A stretch of 64,000 bases of DNA from Chloroflexota bacterium (GTDB taxonomy: Bacteria; Chloroflexota; Anaerolineae; Anaerolineales; Villigracilaceae), in NCBI GenBank assembly GCA_016234495.1, contig JACRBI010000004.1, positions 62,001 to 126,000 of the forward strand, written 5' to 3'. Positions 16,532 to 24,986 of the stretch are shown here, in pieces. A program made the translations under genes and the position numbers. Every line of letters begins with the position of its first letter. The first letter of the stretch is position 1. The notes below the pieces were generated by a model. It was not told the DNA's origin, did no database searches, and worked only from the letters and a program-made list of their open reading frames with translations.

Positions 16532-16980
16532 GCTCCTAATTTTCCTTTCAAAAACGTGTACATGATTTCCTTGGTCGGCGTCTCATCGGTAAACCACGCC
16601 AGTAATTCCGCGCCCTTCTTGCGCGCCGCGTCCATCATCTGCATCCTGTCTTCGTTCCTGCCTGTATGCCAGTAACGCCCCATAGGATCCAACCACACAA
16701 CCCGCGCCCCAACATACACAATAAAGTCCACCACGTTCCCGCCCGCCCGCGTCCGCCCGCCATAGATCGGAACCTGATACTGCCAACTCAACCCGCTCGA
16801 CTCTTCCAATCGCATCAGCGCAAGGCTCACCCAATATTCCTCTTTCGATGCGGCCTTTATCCCTCGGATGAAGAACGGCGGTTCATCCTTCGGGTCTTTG
16901 AGCTGCTCCGCCTTCCGAAACAATCCCTTCGTTGTTGCGGCTTTCCCCTTCTTCCGCAGTTTGAATGTTCCTAACTTCAT
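16528..16980 (-). CDS. hypothetical phage protein, possible nuclease-like fold
   Basis: The 150-residue protein has a basic N-terminus (MKLGTFKLRKKGKAATTKGL), a conserved-looking helix KEEYWVSLALMRLEE and then GGNVVDFIVYVGARVVWLDP. The VDF-x-WLDP arrangement is reminiscent of restriction-like nucleases. I cannot identify a full catalytic set. The ATG at 16980 has GGGAG seven bases upstream; a longer frame passes through a hairpin repeat. Confidence 0.6.
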   Translation of the reverse strand: MKLGTFKLRKKGKAATTKGLFRKAEQLKDPKDEPPFFIRGIKAASKEEYWVSLALMRLEESSGLSWQYQVPIYGGRTRAGGNVVDFIVYVGARVVWLDPMGRYWHTGRNEDRMQMMDAARKKGAELLAWFTDETPTKEIMYTFLKGKLGA

Positions 16981-16984
16981 CAGC

Positions 16985-17039
16985 AATCTCCCCCCTCTCC
17001 ATTTTGCCTTCCAAATGGGGAGGGGTCGGGGGTGGGGTT
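16985..17039 (-). repeat. GC-rich hairpin repeat (phage family, copy 2)
   Basis: On the minus strand the sequence reads ACCCCACCCCCGACCCCTCC, then a stem ATTTGG/CAAAAT region and GGAGAGGGGGGAG, ending beside the ribosome-binding site of the gene at 16980. Confidence 0.65.
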
Positions 17040-19646
17040 CTACGCTTCCTGCGCCGTCGTACTGCACACGAATACATCCCCTGTCCACTCCCTGCCCGTG
17101 TCGGGGTTCACTGCCACCTGCCGCGTATTGGGCGGGTTGATAAACACATACTTCCCGTTATACAGCGGGCTTTCACTCTCCATGTACAGCAGCCCTTCCG
17201 TGTCCGCATCCGCCCAGGCTTCCAGTTGCGCCAGCTTCGTGATCGCGCTCATCCCAGCCGCCGTCACGCTGTCTTCGTCCATCTCCCTCGGCGCAAGGCT
17301 CGGCTCGTCGTCCATCACCCTGAAGGTCAGGTTATATATATATTTCACCTGCGAGCGCAAGACTGCCTCGATTACCGTAGCCTTTAGTATCGGGGTTGTG
17401 TAGCTGTCCGAAGAAAAGAATCTAAGCCTTAATTGCATCGCCTTTCCAGCCAGTCCATAGGTAGAAGATAAATCAATGATCGCAACTTCAACCGTCCCAA
17501 TGCCTGGATTATCCCTCTTTATAGATGGACCCGATGCGGGGGTGATGTTACTGATTGCCAGTGCTGTCCATGCGTCATCGTCCTGTAGTCTGTAATCCAC
17601 CCCAATATCAATCAGGCCAAGATCGTCGCTCGTATGATAAGAAAGATTGTCCGCCACAATCTTTATCGCTCGTATTAACTTCTGTGTGTCAAATAATCCA
17701 GCATGAAACCATGATGTAATAATCTCACCATCTGGCGCAAACCTGTAGTCACTGGACTCTAATTCACTCTTTCCACCGCTGGCAATGTGAACATACACAG
17801 AAATATCTCCCTGCCATAGCCACATCCTGTCAACTGTCGAGCCTGGTATTATCTGCAAAGCAAGCGCCTTCAAGCGTTCCCCGTATGGCGCTCTATACAC
17901 CTCATGCCATCCGCCGCCGCTGCGTTCCAGCAGGCTTGAATAAGGCCACGCATCCACAATCGCAAAGAAACGCCCAGGGTATCCCAGCAAGGATATGATA
18001 TTTCCCTGCCGTCCGCTCGGCAAACCCTCGCCCAGGTTCGGCCCCAAATCCTCCACGTTCCCCCCGTAATATCTTTCCAATCCCTGCCCCATCGAAAAAT
18101 AACTGTAAACATTATGTGTCAGGTTCGCGCTTCCGTTTGTGCGTGAGCGCATCGCGCTCATCTCGTTTAGTTTTATCGGCTCGGCTGTCGTCGTCACAAT
18201 GTAGGGTATGTCCTCCTTGTACACCCACAAGGCTTCAAGCCCGCTGTCATTCGGGTACACCTGCATCCCGTTGATAAAACTGTATTTGTCACCTACCTCA
18301 ATCACAGCGGCAAAGGTCAGGTCTGTTCCATACGCCGCCGCAGGTGAGGCCGAAGATACCGAAACAATCCCCGTCGCGTCGCTGTTCTGGCTTCTCCAAA
18401 TCTTATTCGCCAGCGGCTGGTAGGCCAGGTGTAATGCGTAATTCGCCGCCTCTGCCCGCCAGTTCGCCTCACTCCATACTCCCGCATTGTTGTATTCTCT
18501 GTGGCTTCTCATAAGCACAGAGTCGCCTTGCGCAAAATACACCACCTCGCCTACGGGTAGTACCGCAGTCACGGGTACGGTCAAGCCGTGCCCCGTCAAC
18601 TCGCGCCACTCCTCACTACCTAGGATCACATATTCTGTGGTTGTGTCGTGTTGAATTGTCCATGCACTGCTTATTAATTCCGTTGCCGTGTTGCTGGTGA
18701 TGGTGCGGTACTGCACTTTCTCAGCCTTGCCTGTTCCCTGCACGATCTTCACCACCTTGCCTACATGCTCATTGACTGTCCATGCCTTTGTCGCATCAAT
18801 TAATTTCGTCAACTGCCCCGCGTTGCTATCCGCCGCGCCCCTGTCCCCGTTCATCCAGACCGTCGGCGCGCCGCTTGCGGGGCTGAGTACCTTGTACTGC
18901 TGTCCCTTATATTCATAATAAATGCAGTCACGTTCTACAACCGCCGCCTCCAAAGAGTACAAACCTTGCCATCCCGAATCACTTTGATACAAAACATTCC
19001 ACGGGCTGCCCATTGGTTTTAATGTATATTGAGTTCCAGCAGTCACCGCGCCCGTCATTGTTATTGCAAGCCACCCGCCAGGGTGATCGGCGGTAACGTT
19101 TCCAGTTGCAATCGTCGTGTATGGTGATGCGGTCAATTTTAGGTTAACAGTGATCGGTTCGCCGCCAGATAAAGGCGCGGTATAAATCCATATTCTCCCA
19201 ACCGTAAACGAAACAGTGGGGATGATTGAAATACCTGTTGCGTAAAAATCAAACCATGCCAGGTTTCGTTTGAACGCTGGGTAATCAATCGTCTTATGCC
19301 CCTTGCTAAAATTCATTCGAGGCCCCAAAAAAGCCTTGTTCTCGTGCCTTGTGTTCACGCGGCATCCGTCAAAATACTTCGTGCTGTCCCGCTCAAAGTC
19401 CAGGTTTCCACGTCCCCCGCTCCAATCGTCCTGCACAATCGGGCTATATGGGTAATTGAAATCACTGTACTTGCTGCTCCCGCTCTGCGTCTTTAGCGCC
19501 GTCCTGTCCACTGGCGTGCGGCTGTACACTGGCGCGGCTTCGCCCTTGTCGTTGCACAAGATCAATCCCACGCTGTTCCCGTTCTTGTCCGTCAGCTTTA
19601 CATGGTGGGTCGGGTTCGGTTCTGTCGGGCTGCTTCGTATCGTCAT
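17040..19646 (-). CDS. large virion (tail/appendage) protein
   Basis: This 868-residue protein is beta-rich and lacks long helices. DWSGGRGNLDFERDSTKYFD near residue 75 resembles a segment seen in podovirus-like tail proteins, and the middle has repeated short strands with Trp and Gly. A function as tail tube, nozzle or spike component is inferred from size, fold and position between the connector-like gene (19648) and the lysis genes. The one-base gap to the previous stop indicates co-translation. Confidence 0.7.
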   Translation of the reverse strand: MTIRSSPTEPNPTHHVKLTDKNGNSVGLILCNDKGEAAPVYSRTPVDRTALKTQSGSSKYSDFNYPYSPIVQDDWSGGRGNLDFERDSTKYFDGCRVNTRHENKAFLGPRMNFSKGHKTIDYPAFKRNLAWFDFYATGISIIPTVSFTVGRIWIYTAPLSGGEPITVNLKLTASPYTTIATGNVTADHPGGWLAITMTGAVTAGTQYTLKPMGSPWNVLYQSDSGWQGLYSLEAAVVERDCIYYEYKGQQYKVLSPASGAPTVWMNGDRGAADSNAGQLTKLIDATKAWTVNEHVGKVVKIVQGTGKAEKVQYRTITSNTATELISSAWTIQHDTTTEYVILGSEEWRELTGHGLTVPVTAVLPVGEVVYFAQGDSVLMRSHREYNNAGVWSEANWRAEAANYALHLAYQPLANKIWRSQNSDATGIVSVSSASPAAAYGTDLTFAAVIEVGDKYSFINGMQVYPNDSGLEALWVYKEDIPYIVTTTAEPIKLNEMSAMRSRTNGSANLTHNVYSYFSMGQGLERYYGGNVEDLGPNLGEGLPSGRQGNIISLLGYPGRFFAIVDAWPYSSLLERSGGGWHEVYRAPYGERLKALALQIIPGSTVDRMWLWQGDISVYVHIASGGKSELESSDYRFAPDGEIITSWFHAGLFDTQKLIRAIKIVADNLSYHTSDDLGLIDIGVDYRLQDDDAWTALAISNITPASGPSIKRDNPGIGTVEVAIIDLSSTYGLAGKAMQLRLRFFSSDSYTTPILKATVIEAVLRSQVKYIYNLTFRVMDDEPSLAPREMDEDSVTAAGMSAITKLAQLEAWADADTEGLLYMESESPLYNGKYVFINPPNTRQVAVNPDTGREWTGDVFVCSTTAQEA

Positions 19647-19647
19647 C

Positions 19648-20436
19648 CTACGCCCCCGCCGTGTGAATCAGAAAGTCAATCTCGCGCCTCGGCATCTTCC
19701 CCTTCAATCCCTGCAAGACCTTGTTCATCCGTTCTTCAATGCGGTACTCCACCTGCGCCCCATACATGCCCACACCCCACCATAACAACTCTTGCGCGGC
19801 CTTGTACTTCAGCCATTCCAAATTAATCTCATTGTTGATCGTCACGCTGTAACTGGTCAGTTCCGTGTGCAGCCCCTTGTAATAAACGTGGATCGTGTCG
19901 CCATCGTTCGGCGCGTACCCATAATCAAAACGCAGCTTGCCATCGTGGGTTTCCTTCCAGTGGTGCGAAATATTCCGCCCGCTGTTGGCTGTTGCGGTAT
20001 CTTCAAATTCAACCTGCTTCACATCGTACACCCCGCTTGGGAGCGTAAACTGCAAAGACTCCCCGTCCCCTGTCAGGGTCGAGTTCAACCCTGTAACGTG
20101 TGTGCTTTCCAAAGCCCTGCCAATCGCCGCCACGATCTGATCCCACGGGTAGGCGTTCTTCGCAATCGCATATCTGTCGCCTGCCACAATCGCCCCGCTC
20201 ACTGCCGCGAATGTCACCGTGCCTGTTGTAGTTGCAAAGTCGGTAACGGTGAACACCTTGCTCGCGTGCGTCCCGCTCAATATCCACAAGCGCCCATTAT
20301 TAAACGTGTCATTCGGGTATTGGGCAAGCAGCACACTGTCTAAAAGTGTGGTCGTGCTTCCGCCTGTCGCCACACCCTCGATCACGTCCATCACTTCCCT
20401 AGCAACTTTGAGAGCTATATCGAATACAGTCGTCAT
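19648..20436 (-). CDS. virion protein, possible head-tail adaptor
   Basis: The 262-residue protein starts with a helix (MTTVFDIALKVAREVMDVI), then beta-rich parts with DTFNNGRLWILSGTHASKVF, and ends with a long helix ELLWWGVGMYGAQVEYRIEE and a basic tail. The location after the capsid module and before the big tail protein fits a connector or adaptor. This is inference from order. GAGGAATT precedes the ATG. Confidence 0.62.
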   Translation of the reverse strand: MTTVFDIALKVAREVMDVIEGVATGGSTTTLLDSVLLAQYPNDTFNNGRLWILSGTHASKVFTVTDFATTTGTVTFAAVSGAIVAGDRYAIAKNAYPWDQIVAAIGRALESTHVTGLNSTLTGDGESLQFTLPSGVYDVKQVEFEDTATANSGRNISHHWKETHDGKLRFDYGYAPNDGDTIHVYYKGLHTELTSYSVTINNEINLEWLKYKAAQELLWWGVGMYGAQVEYRIEERMNKVLQGLKGKMPRREIDFLIHTAGA

Positions 20437-20809
20437 AATTCCTCTGTGGTTTCAGTTCAATGATCAACCTGCCCGCCTGTCCAGTCGGCGGGTAGCAGGT
20501 TACCAGTGTTACGCTGTTCGGGTCTGAGTTGGCGGTCAATGCCTGCATCCATTGGTTTAGCCCGCTGTCCAGCATGTAAATCTCTGCCTCGCCTGCTTCA
20601 AATCTCTGTGTGTGCCCGTCTGAATAAAAGCCCGTCACGCTGTCAATGTCGTAAAACATTCCCCCCGCCTGTCCATTGTGCGCCCACACCATCACCCCGC
20701 CATCCCAATAATAGATGTTTGCATATCCGTCTCGGTCTGTGGTGGTGGTCGGGTAGGTGGGCAGCATGGGTAGGTATATTCCGTTCAAGAGCAAGCCAAT
20801 CAAAATCAT
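20399..20809 (-). CDS. hypothetical virion protein
   Basis: The 136-residue protein begins with a short hydrophobic stretch (MILIGLLLNGIYLP) and is then rich in Tyr, Asp and Gly, with DGYANIYYWDGGVMVWAHNG. Its start overlaps the upstream stop as ATGA and its end overlaps the next start by 38 bases. No family is recognised. Confidence 0.6.
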   Translation of the reverse strand: MILIGLLLNGIYLPMLPTYPTTTTDRDGYANIYYWDGGVMVWAHNGQAGGMFYDIDSVTGFYSDGHTQRFEAGEAEIYMLDSGLNQWMQALTANSDPNSVTLVTCYPPTGQAGRLIIELKPQRNYDDCIRYSSQSC

Positions 20810-21732
20810 GTCAGGCTGAAATAAGCAAAATTGTTAAATTCGCTTCCACCAAACATCCCATGTCTGGTGTTTGAAATAATCCCCGCGTCCGTTACGGTCT
20901 GTTGCGTGCCAACCTGCGTGCCGTTGTAGTAGGCGTCCAGCGTCAATGTCCCGCCGCTAACCGTCCCTGTCAACTTCAACGGCGCACCCGCCGCGTATGT
21001 CACCACGCCAGATGTCAGGGTCGTGTACGTCCCGCCCACGCACTTTTCAAGATACAGCGTTACGGTTGTCAGACCAGGTGTCACATTCAAATACGCAATG
21101 ATGAAATTAGCGGGGGAGGTATAACTATCCATCCAGCCCGCAACCCCGATGGGCTGATTGAACAGGATGGACGAGTTGAGACCAGTTACGATATTCGCCG
21201 TGATTGTCGCGTTGTTATTCGCAATTTTTGAGGCGAACATATCTGAAAGCGTTATCAACTTGGCAGTTGCGGTATCTGCCTGAACCACCGCATTGGTGGT
21301 GGCGCGAAGCCCCATGTCTGTTGTACTTAACTGCCTCCGCACAGCAATTACCTGCTGGTTTGTTTGTGTTGCGTGCTGACGCCCCATATTCGTTGTTGCG
21401 CCGAAATAAACATACGTTTGGTTTGTCGCGCCAGATTCGTGCATATATCCAGCCCTGTACCAATTGCCAATCCCCCCAATCGCCTGTGTCAAACTGCCAG
21501 CCGTTGCGCCTGCATGATTCGCTTTACCTGCCGATATTGTCCACCCCGCGCCCTTTGTCCAGTTGGTGTCCGCGTCAAAGCCAGTGTTGGCAAATAACTC
21601 CGCGCCGAGGGTGGGGGTGCAAACAGCCTTCCCGCCAAGCACGCGCCAGGCGCTGTTGGTAGTATTCCATGCTCCACCAAGCAGGCCGTTTGCTCCAAAT
21701 ACGCCGCGTCTAGACAGCAACAGATTCATCAT
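20806..21732 (-). CDS. virion protein with lectin-like beta-sandwich features
   Basis: The 308-residue protein is Thr-, Ala- and Gly-rich. The segment LFANTGFDADTNWTKGAGWT resembles carbohydrate-binding modules of the CBM/discoidin type seen in phage structural proteins. The C-terminal LTLDAYYNGTQVGTQQTVTD is typical of a concanavalin-like fold. A role in host-surface binding or as a capsid or tail decoration is inferred. It starts with two adjacent Met codons overlapping the previous stop. Confidence 0.65.
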   Translation of the reverse strand: MMNLLLSRRGVFGANGLLGGAWNTTNSAWRVLGGKAVCTPTLGAELFANTGFDADTNWTKGAGWTISAGKANHAGATAGSLTQAIGGIGNWYRAGYMHESGATNQTYVYFGATTNMGRQHATQTNQQVIAVRRQLSTTDMGLRATTNAVVQADTATAKLITLSDMFASKIANNNATITANIVTGLNSSILFNQPIGVAGWMDSYTSPANFIIAYLNVTPGLTTVTLYLEKCVGGTYTTLTSGVVTYAAGAPLKLTGTVSGGTLTLDAYYNGTQVGTQQTVTDAGIISNTRHGMFGGSEFNNFAYFSLT

Positions 21733-22064
21733 GGCGCATACAAAACAACAATGATGCTTCTGTCCGCGCCCTGGTTTACAGGAGTTCCACTCGTCCCGCT
21801 CCGTAACTTCAGGCTGTTTGCTCCCAAAAAGTCGGCAGGGTTCAGCAATATATAGCGGCTGGCAGAAGCGACGATGGTCTTCTCCGTGCCCATCTCGTCA
21901 TACACATTGTTATATGTGCTGTCGTCATGGCTCATTTGCAGGGTCAGGTTCGCCGCCGTCCATGCTGCGGGCATGATGAGTCCAACGATGGAAGCCCCGT
22001 CAATGTCCAGCAATTCCGCGCTCAGGCTTGCGCCGTTTGCAATCGTTACGGTTCTATAAATCAT
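21729..22064 (-). CDS. small virion protein
   Basis: The 111-residue protein MIYRTVTIANGASLSAELLD contains LIMPAAWTAANLTLQMSHDD, a beta-rich pattern common in small phage structural proteins that accompany the preceding lectin-like protein. GAGGAAG precedes the ATG. The specific role is unknown. Confidence 0.65.
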   Translation of the reverse strand: MIYRTVTIANGASLSAELLDIDGASIVGLIMPAAWTAANLTLQMSHDDSTYNNVYDEMGTEKTIVASASRYILLNPADFLGANSLKLRSGTSGTPVNQGADRSIIVVLYAP

Positions 22065-22074
22065 GGCTTCCTCA

Positions 22075-22278
22075 CTACTGCGGGAGTACTCTCAGCACAA
22101 AAATACCGGACCTGTTCGCGGGTTCAAGGTAGTACAAATTCCCGTCCTTGTCCTTCACTAAAACTTTCGCCTGCGCCAGGTCTTCATACAAGATCGGCGT
22201 CACGCCATCCCAAAGCGACGGTGCGCTTACGGGTTCTTCTGCAATCACTACCTCAACGGGTTCAGATTTCTTTGCCAT
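22075..22278 (-). CDS. hypothetical small phage protein
   Basis: The 67-residue protein is acidic at the N-terminus (PVEVVIAEEPVSAPSLWDGV) and ends in a beta-hairpin-like VLVKDKDGNLYYLEPANRSG. AAGGATG precedes the ATG. It lies between the cement-like and lectin-like genes, ten bases from its downstream neighbour. Confidence 0.6.
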   Translation of the reverse strand: MAKKSEPVEVVIAEEPVSAPSLWDGVTPILYEDLAQAKVLVKDKDGNLYYLEPANRSGIFVLRVLPQ

Positions 22279-22302
22279 TGTTCACATCCTTATGGGTATA
22301 AC

Positions 22303-22350
22303 TTTGTCCCCCTCCCGTTTGCTCCAAAACGGAAGGGGGATGGAGGAGAG
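22303..22350 (-). repeat. GC-rich hairpin repeat (phage family, copy 3)
   Basis: CCCCCTCCCGTTT pairs with AAACGGAAGGGGG around a short loop. It fills the gap between the genes ending at 22357 and starting at 22278. Confidence 0.6.
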
Positions 22351-22356
22351 AGTAAC

Positions 22357-22755
22357 TTAGCCCAAAACGTTGGACTGGTTGTTGTAACGCCCGGCCGGCA
22401 CAATGCCGATCAATACCTTGCCGGCGTTGAAGTCCGCGCCCGCGTCCGCGTCGGTGACGGTCGCCGTCACCTTCACATACCGCGCGCCTTCCAAAAGCGG
22501 GGTAAAGTATTCGGTGATCTTGCTCGTCACCACCTTGGCGTATGTCACGTCAGGCAGTGTCACCACTTCCTTGGCGTTCGTGCCATCATCCGAATAGGTA
22601 AACGCAAAGACAATCTTGTCTCCCGTTTCCGCAAAGGTCGGCACAACGATGCGAAGGATCAGGTTTTCCGCTTTCGGCACAAGCACATAACTGCCCGTCA
22701 GGGTCGCGGTCATGTCAGCCGATCCGTCGCGTAAAAGTAATTGAGAGTCTTGCAT
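22357..22755 (-). CDS. capsid cement-like protein
   Basis: The 132-residue protein MQDSQLLLRDGSADMTATLT has strands LVPKAENLILRIVVPTFAE and KIVFAFTYSDDGTNAKE. This resembles the small beta-rich cement proteins that follow the major capsid gene in several podoviruses. It sits directly downstream of the coat gene. The call depends on position and pattern and needs structure comparison to be firm. AGGAG precedes the ATG. Confidence 0.6.
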   Translation of the reverse strand: MQDSQLLLRDGSADMTATLTGSYVLVPKAENLILRIVVPTFAETGDKIVFAFTYSDDGTNAKEVVTLPDVTYAKVVTSKITEYFTPLLEGARYVKVTATVTDADAGADFNAGKVLIGIVPAGRYNNQSNVLG

Positions 22756-22767
22756 GGTTTTTTCTCC

Positions 22768-22816
22768 TTATTCCCCTCTCCAAATTATTTGGGGAGGGGC
22801 TGGGGGTGGGGTCTAC
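22768..22816 (-). repeat. GC-rich hairpin repeat (phage family, copy 4)
   Basis: The + strand CCCCTCTCCAAATTATTTGG folds with GGGGAGGGGCTGGGGGTGGGG. It lies between the coat and cement-like genes and ends at the coat stop codon. Confidence 0.65.
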
Positions 22817-23790
22817 AGGGCTTGTACGTTGTACAGCCATGAAATACTGCGCGGGTCGGTGATGAACAGGCCGGCCGCCCAATCCATTTCAACGTTCTTC
22901 AGCACGCCCGTCTGCCACTCAAAGGTCTTCATGCCGCCGTCATCCTGGAAGCCAGTCACATGCTCCGGCCCAAACTTGACGAACATCAACGAAGACTTGC
23001 CCGCGCTGCCTGTCTGCAAGCCGGTCGCGCCTTCGTCGTCCGCAAAAATCTTGGTGGTCTGGTCGGCCTTCAAGCCCATGTCAATGATCGCCGGTCCGCC
23101 CTGTCCCCAGGTCGAGATCGTGCGGCCAAAGCTGTCGGTCGTGGTGGTGTACAAACCCAACTGGCGCAGCCCGCTTTCCATCCGCAGCTTGATCGTGTCG
23201 CTGGTCAAGATCGCGTCACAGGTATGGTCGCGGCAGGCATACAAGGCCTTCTGCACCAGGTCAAAGAACGAGTTGAAGTTCGCGCTCAGGGTCGTGGCGT
23301 CAGGTGAAATATCAACCGCGCCGCCGTCGAAGATCTGCCCGCTGAAATCTCGCGCCATGCGGTAACGCAAACCAACCACGCTCTTGGTGTTCGCGCTCGG
23401 CGTGTTGTTGATGACATCGCTGTTCCAGCCGTAGGCCAGTGAAGTGGCGTACATCTTCACATTCCACGCGGCCGGGTCAGAGATCAAGTCGGGCTTGCCC
23501 GTCAAGCGGTGGTCGAATGAGACCTTGCCGCCGAACAGGTAGGCGTTCTCTTCGAGCGGTTCAATCTCGCCTACGCTGTGGGTGTAGCCTTCGTTCAGGT
23601 TGCGGTTTTGCAGAGTCGGCAGACTCTTGATGCGTAAGCCCTTCGCCTTCAAACTGTTGATCGAAGGAAACTGCATCTTGTCCAGCAAAAAACTTTCCTT
23701 GCGCAGGATGTCCACGATCCCGCTCGAAAGCATCTTGCCGTCCTTTTCAAGAAACTGGCTGTACTCAGCCAGGGTGATGTAACTTGCCAT
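22813..23790 (-). CDS. major capsid protein (HK97-type fold)
   Basis: The 325-residue protein begins MASYITLAEYSQFLEKDGKM, an N-terminal arm, followed by GIVDILRKESFLLDKMQFPS. The sequence and context (after portal and scaffold) match HK97-fold coat proteins of podovirus type. DAILTSDTIKLRMESGLRQL and FVKFGPEHVTGFQDDG fit the P and A domains. AAGGAG is placed for strong translation. It assembles the icosahedral shell with the scaffold encoded just upstream. Confidence 0.85.
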   Translation of the reverse strand: MASYITLAEYSQFLEKDGKMLSSGIVDILRKESFLLDKMQFPSINSLKAKGLRIKSLPTLQNRNLNEGYTHSVGEIEPLEENAYLFGGKVSFDHRLTGKPDLISDPAAWNVKMYATSLAYGWNSDVINNTPSANTKSVVGLRYRMARDFSGQIFDGGAVDISPDATTLSANFNSFFDLVQKALYACRDHTCDAILTSDTIKLRMESGLRQLGLYTTTTDSFGRTISTWGQGGPAIIDMGLKADQTTKIFADDEGATGLQTGSAGKSSLMFVKFGPEHVTGFQDDGGMKTFEWQTGVLKNVEMDWAAGLFITDPRSISWLYNVQAL

Positions 23791-23808
23791 AGTTTCTCCT
23801 TGCCGGGC

Positions 23809-24477
23809 TTATCCTCGGTTCTCAGCCCAATTGCCTGAAAGACCCTTGGATATTTTTTCCTCGGCGGTTAATGTTCTGGTGGATGTGCTTTGCATTCCGC
23901 CGGCGCTCACGGCGCGGGCGGCTGCTCCCTGCTTCAAGGAGGTAATACGCTCTGCCTTGGCTTCCGCCTGCCTCGCGGCCACGCGGATCAACTTCGGCAG
24001 TGATCCCTTCGGGTCATCCAGCACCGCCTGAATCTCCCTATACTCAGGGTCGTTCGGCGTTACCTTCGTTCCCACATCGGCAAAAGTGGCTTCCAGTTGT
24101 GCATAAACAAATTCTGCTTGCGCCTGCATTTCAGGGGTCGTTGCGCTGGCTTGCGCTGCGGCCTGTCCTTCGCTTCCGCCTTCTTCCTCGATCTGCTCGC
24201 GTAGGGCGTTCACCTGCTGCGGCGTCAGTTGAGTCCCGCCGGCCTCAAGCCGGGTCTTTATGGCGCTCAACTTGTCGTCAATTTGTTTCATGCGATCCCG
24301 CTCAGATTGTTTTGTCCGGCGAAAATTCTCCGCCAGAATCTGATCGAGTTCTTCCTTCGTGACATACGACGGGCTTACTGGTGTCTCCTGCGCCTCTCCC
24401 TGTTGCGCCGAAGTCTGGTCAGGCGAAGCAGCCAACTCCGCGCCAGTTGTTCCAGTAATTTGTGTATTGTCTGCCAT
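23809..24477 (-). CDS. scaffold-like protein of capsid assembly
   Basis: The 222-residue protein is Gln-, Glu- and Ala-rich and largely helical, starting MADNTQITGTTGAELAASPD, with EELDQILAENFRRTKQSERD and a long coiled-coil centre. This composition and its place directly before the coat gene are typical of internal scaffolds. I chose the ATG at 24477, preceded by GGAGG at about ten bases, over an upstream frame that reads from 24528. Confidence 0.75.
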   Translation of the reverse strand: MADNTQITGTTGAELAASPDQTSAQQGEAQETPVSPSYVTKEELDQILAENFRRTKQSERDRMKQIDDKLSAIKTRLEAGGTQLTPQQVNALREQIEEEGGSEGQAAAQASATTPEMQAQAEFVYAQLEATFADVGTKVTPNDPEYREIQAVLDDPKGSLPKLIRVAARQAEAKAERITSLKQGAAARAVSAGGMQSTSTRTLTAEEKISKGLSGNWAENRG

Positions 24478-24510
24478 TGCGTTTGCGCCTCCTATGCGCT
24501 GGGTTAAAAC

Positions 24511-24638
24511 AAAAAAAACGGGGCGCACTCGTTTGAGTGCGTCCCGTTTCTAATGTCTGTCGGACTCATCCCCTCCCCTAAATTGCGCTCTCCAATTTGG
24601 GGGAGGGCTAGGGTGGGGGCTTGTTGAAATTATAGCAC
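24511..24638 (-). promoter_or_regulatory. duplicated hairpin-terminator unit, copy A
   Basis: On the minus strand it starts with the extended -10 sequence GTGCTATAAT (24629-24638), runs through a GC-rich hairpin of the phage family (24566-24625), and ends in a perfect terminator, ACGGGACGCACTC/GAGTGCGCCCCGT (24518-24547) plus eight T. Nearly the same sequence is at 43353-43482. It sits between the lipoprotein and scaffold genes, so it could be a small-RNA unit or a leader that sets late expression. Confidence 0.7.
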
Positions 24639-24711
24639 TTTTTTAATTTGTGATATACTCCGCCTTGCCGTTTGATTGGATGCCCCCCTCATCCCGTCAG
24701 CGGCATTTTCA

Positions 24712-24906
24712 TTACCTCTTCACATAACTGCGGTACGGAATGTATAGCGTAACAACAGGCTCCGCCGCCCCCCGCTGGCGTGATACGCAGATCCACACCT
24801 GCTCGCCTGTTCCAGCGTTCACATAGGCCGGCGTGCAAACTCTCAGCGTACACGCGCTCCCCATCAAAGCAACTGCGATCAATATCAATACAATTTTTCT
24901 TTTCAT
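24712..24906 (-). CDS. small secreted or lipoprotein-like protein
   Basis: The 64-residue protein MKRKIVLILIAVALMGSACT has a signal peptide ending in a weak lipobox (GSAC). The mature part has further Cys residues (RVCTPAYV, WICVSR). GAGGGAAG precedes the ATG, which overlaps the stop of the tiny upstream frame. A role in lysis or the cell surface is possible. Confidence 0.65.
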   Translation of the reverse strand: MKRKIVLILIAVALMGSACTLRVCTPAYVNAGTGEQVWICVSRQRGAAEPVVTLYIPYRSYVKR

Positions 24907-24986
24907 TCTTCCCTCGCAAAATAAGGTATGTAAATCCACTCCGCCGGTATCAGCAGCGTGGTTCCGTCCACAAAGATAACTATCAC
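24903..24986 (-). CDS. possible 27-residue coupled peptide
   Basis: A GTG overlapping the stop of the giant gene (GTGA) opens a frame MIVIFVDGTTLLIPAEWIYI that ends exactly at the next ATG (ATGA). The chain of overlaps on both sides suggests translation. It is very short and may be only a bridging frame. Confidence 0.35.
   Translation of the reverse strand: MIVIFVDGTTLLIPAEWIYIPYFAREE

Noticed and set aside
22813-23790. Diversity-generating retroelement linked to a BPP-1-like capsid module
   Set aside because: No reverse transcriptase, template repeat or variable repeat was found in the prophage.
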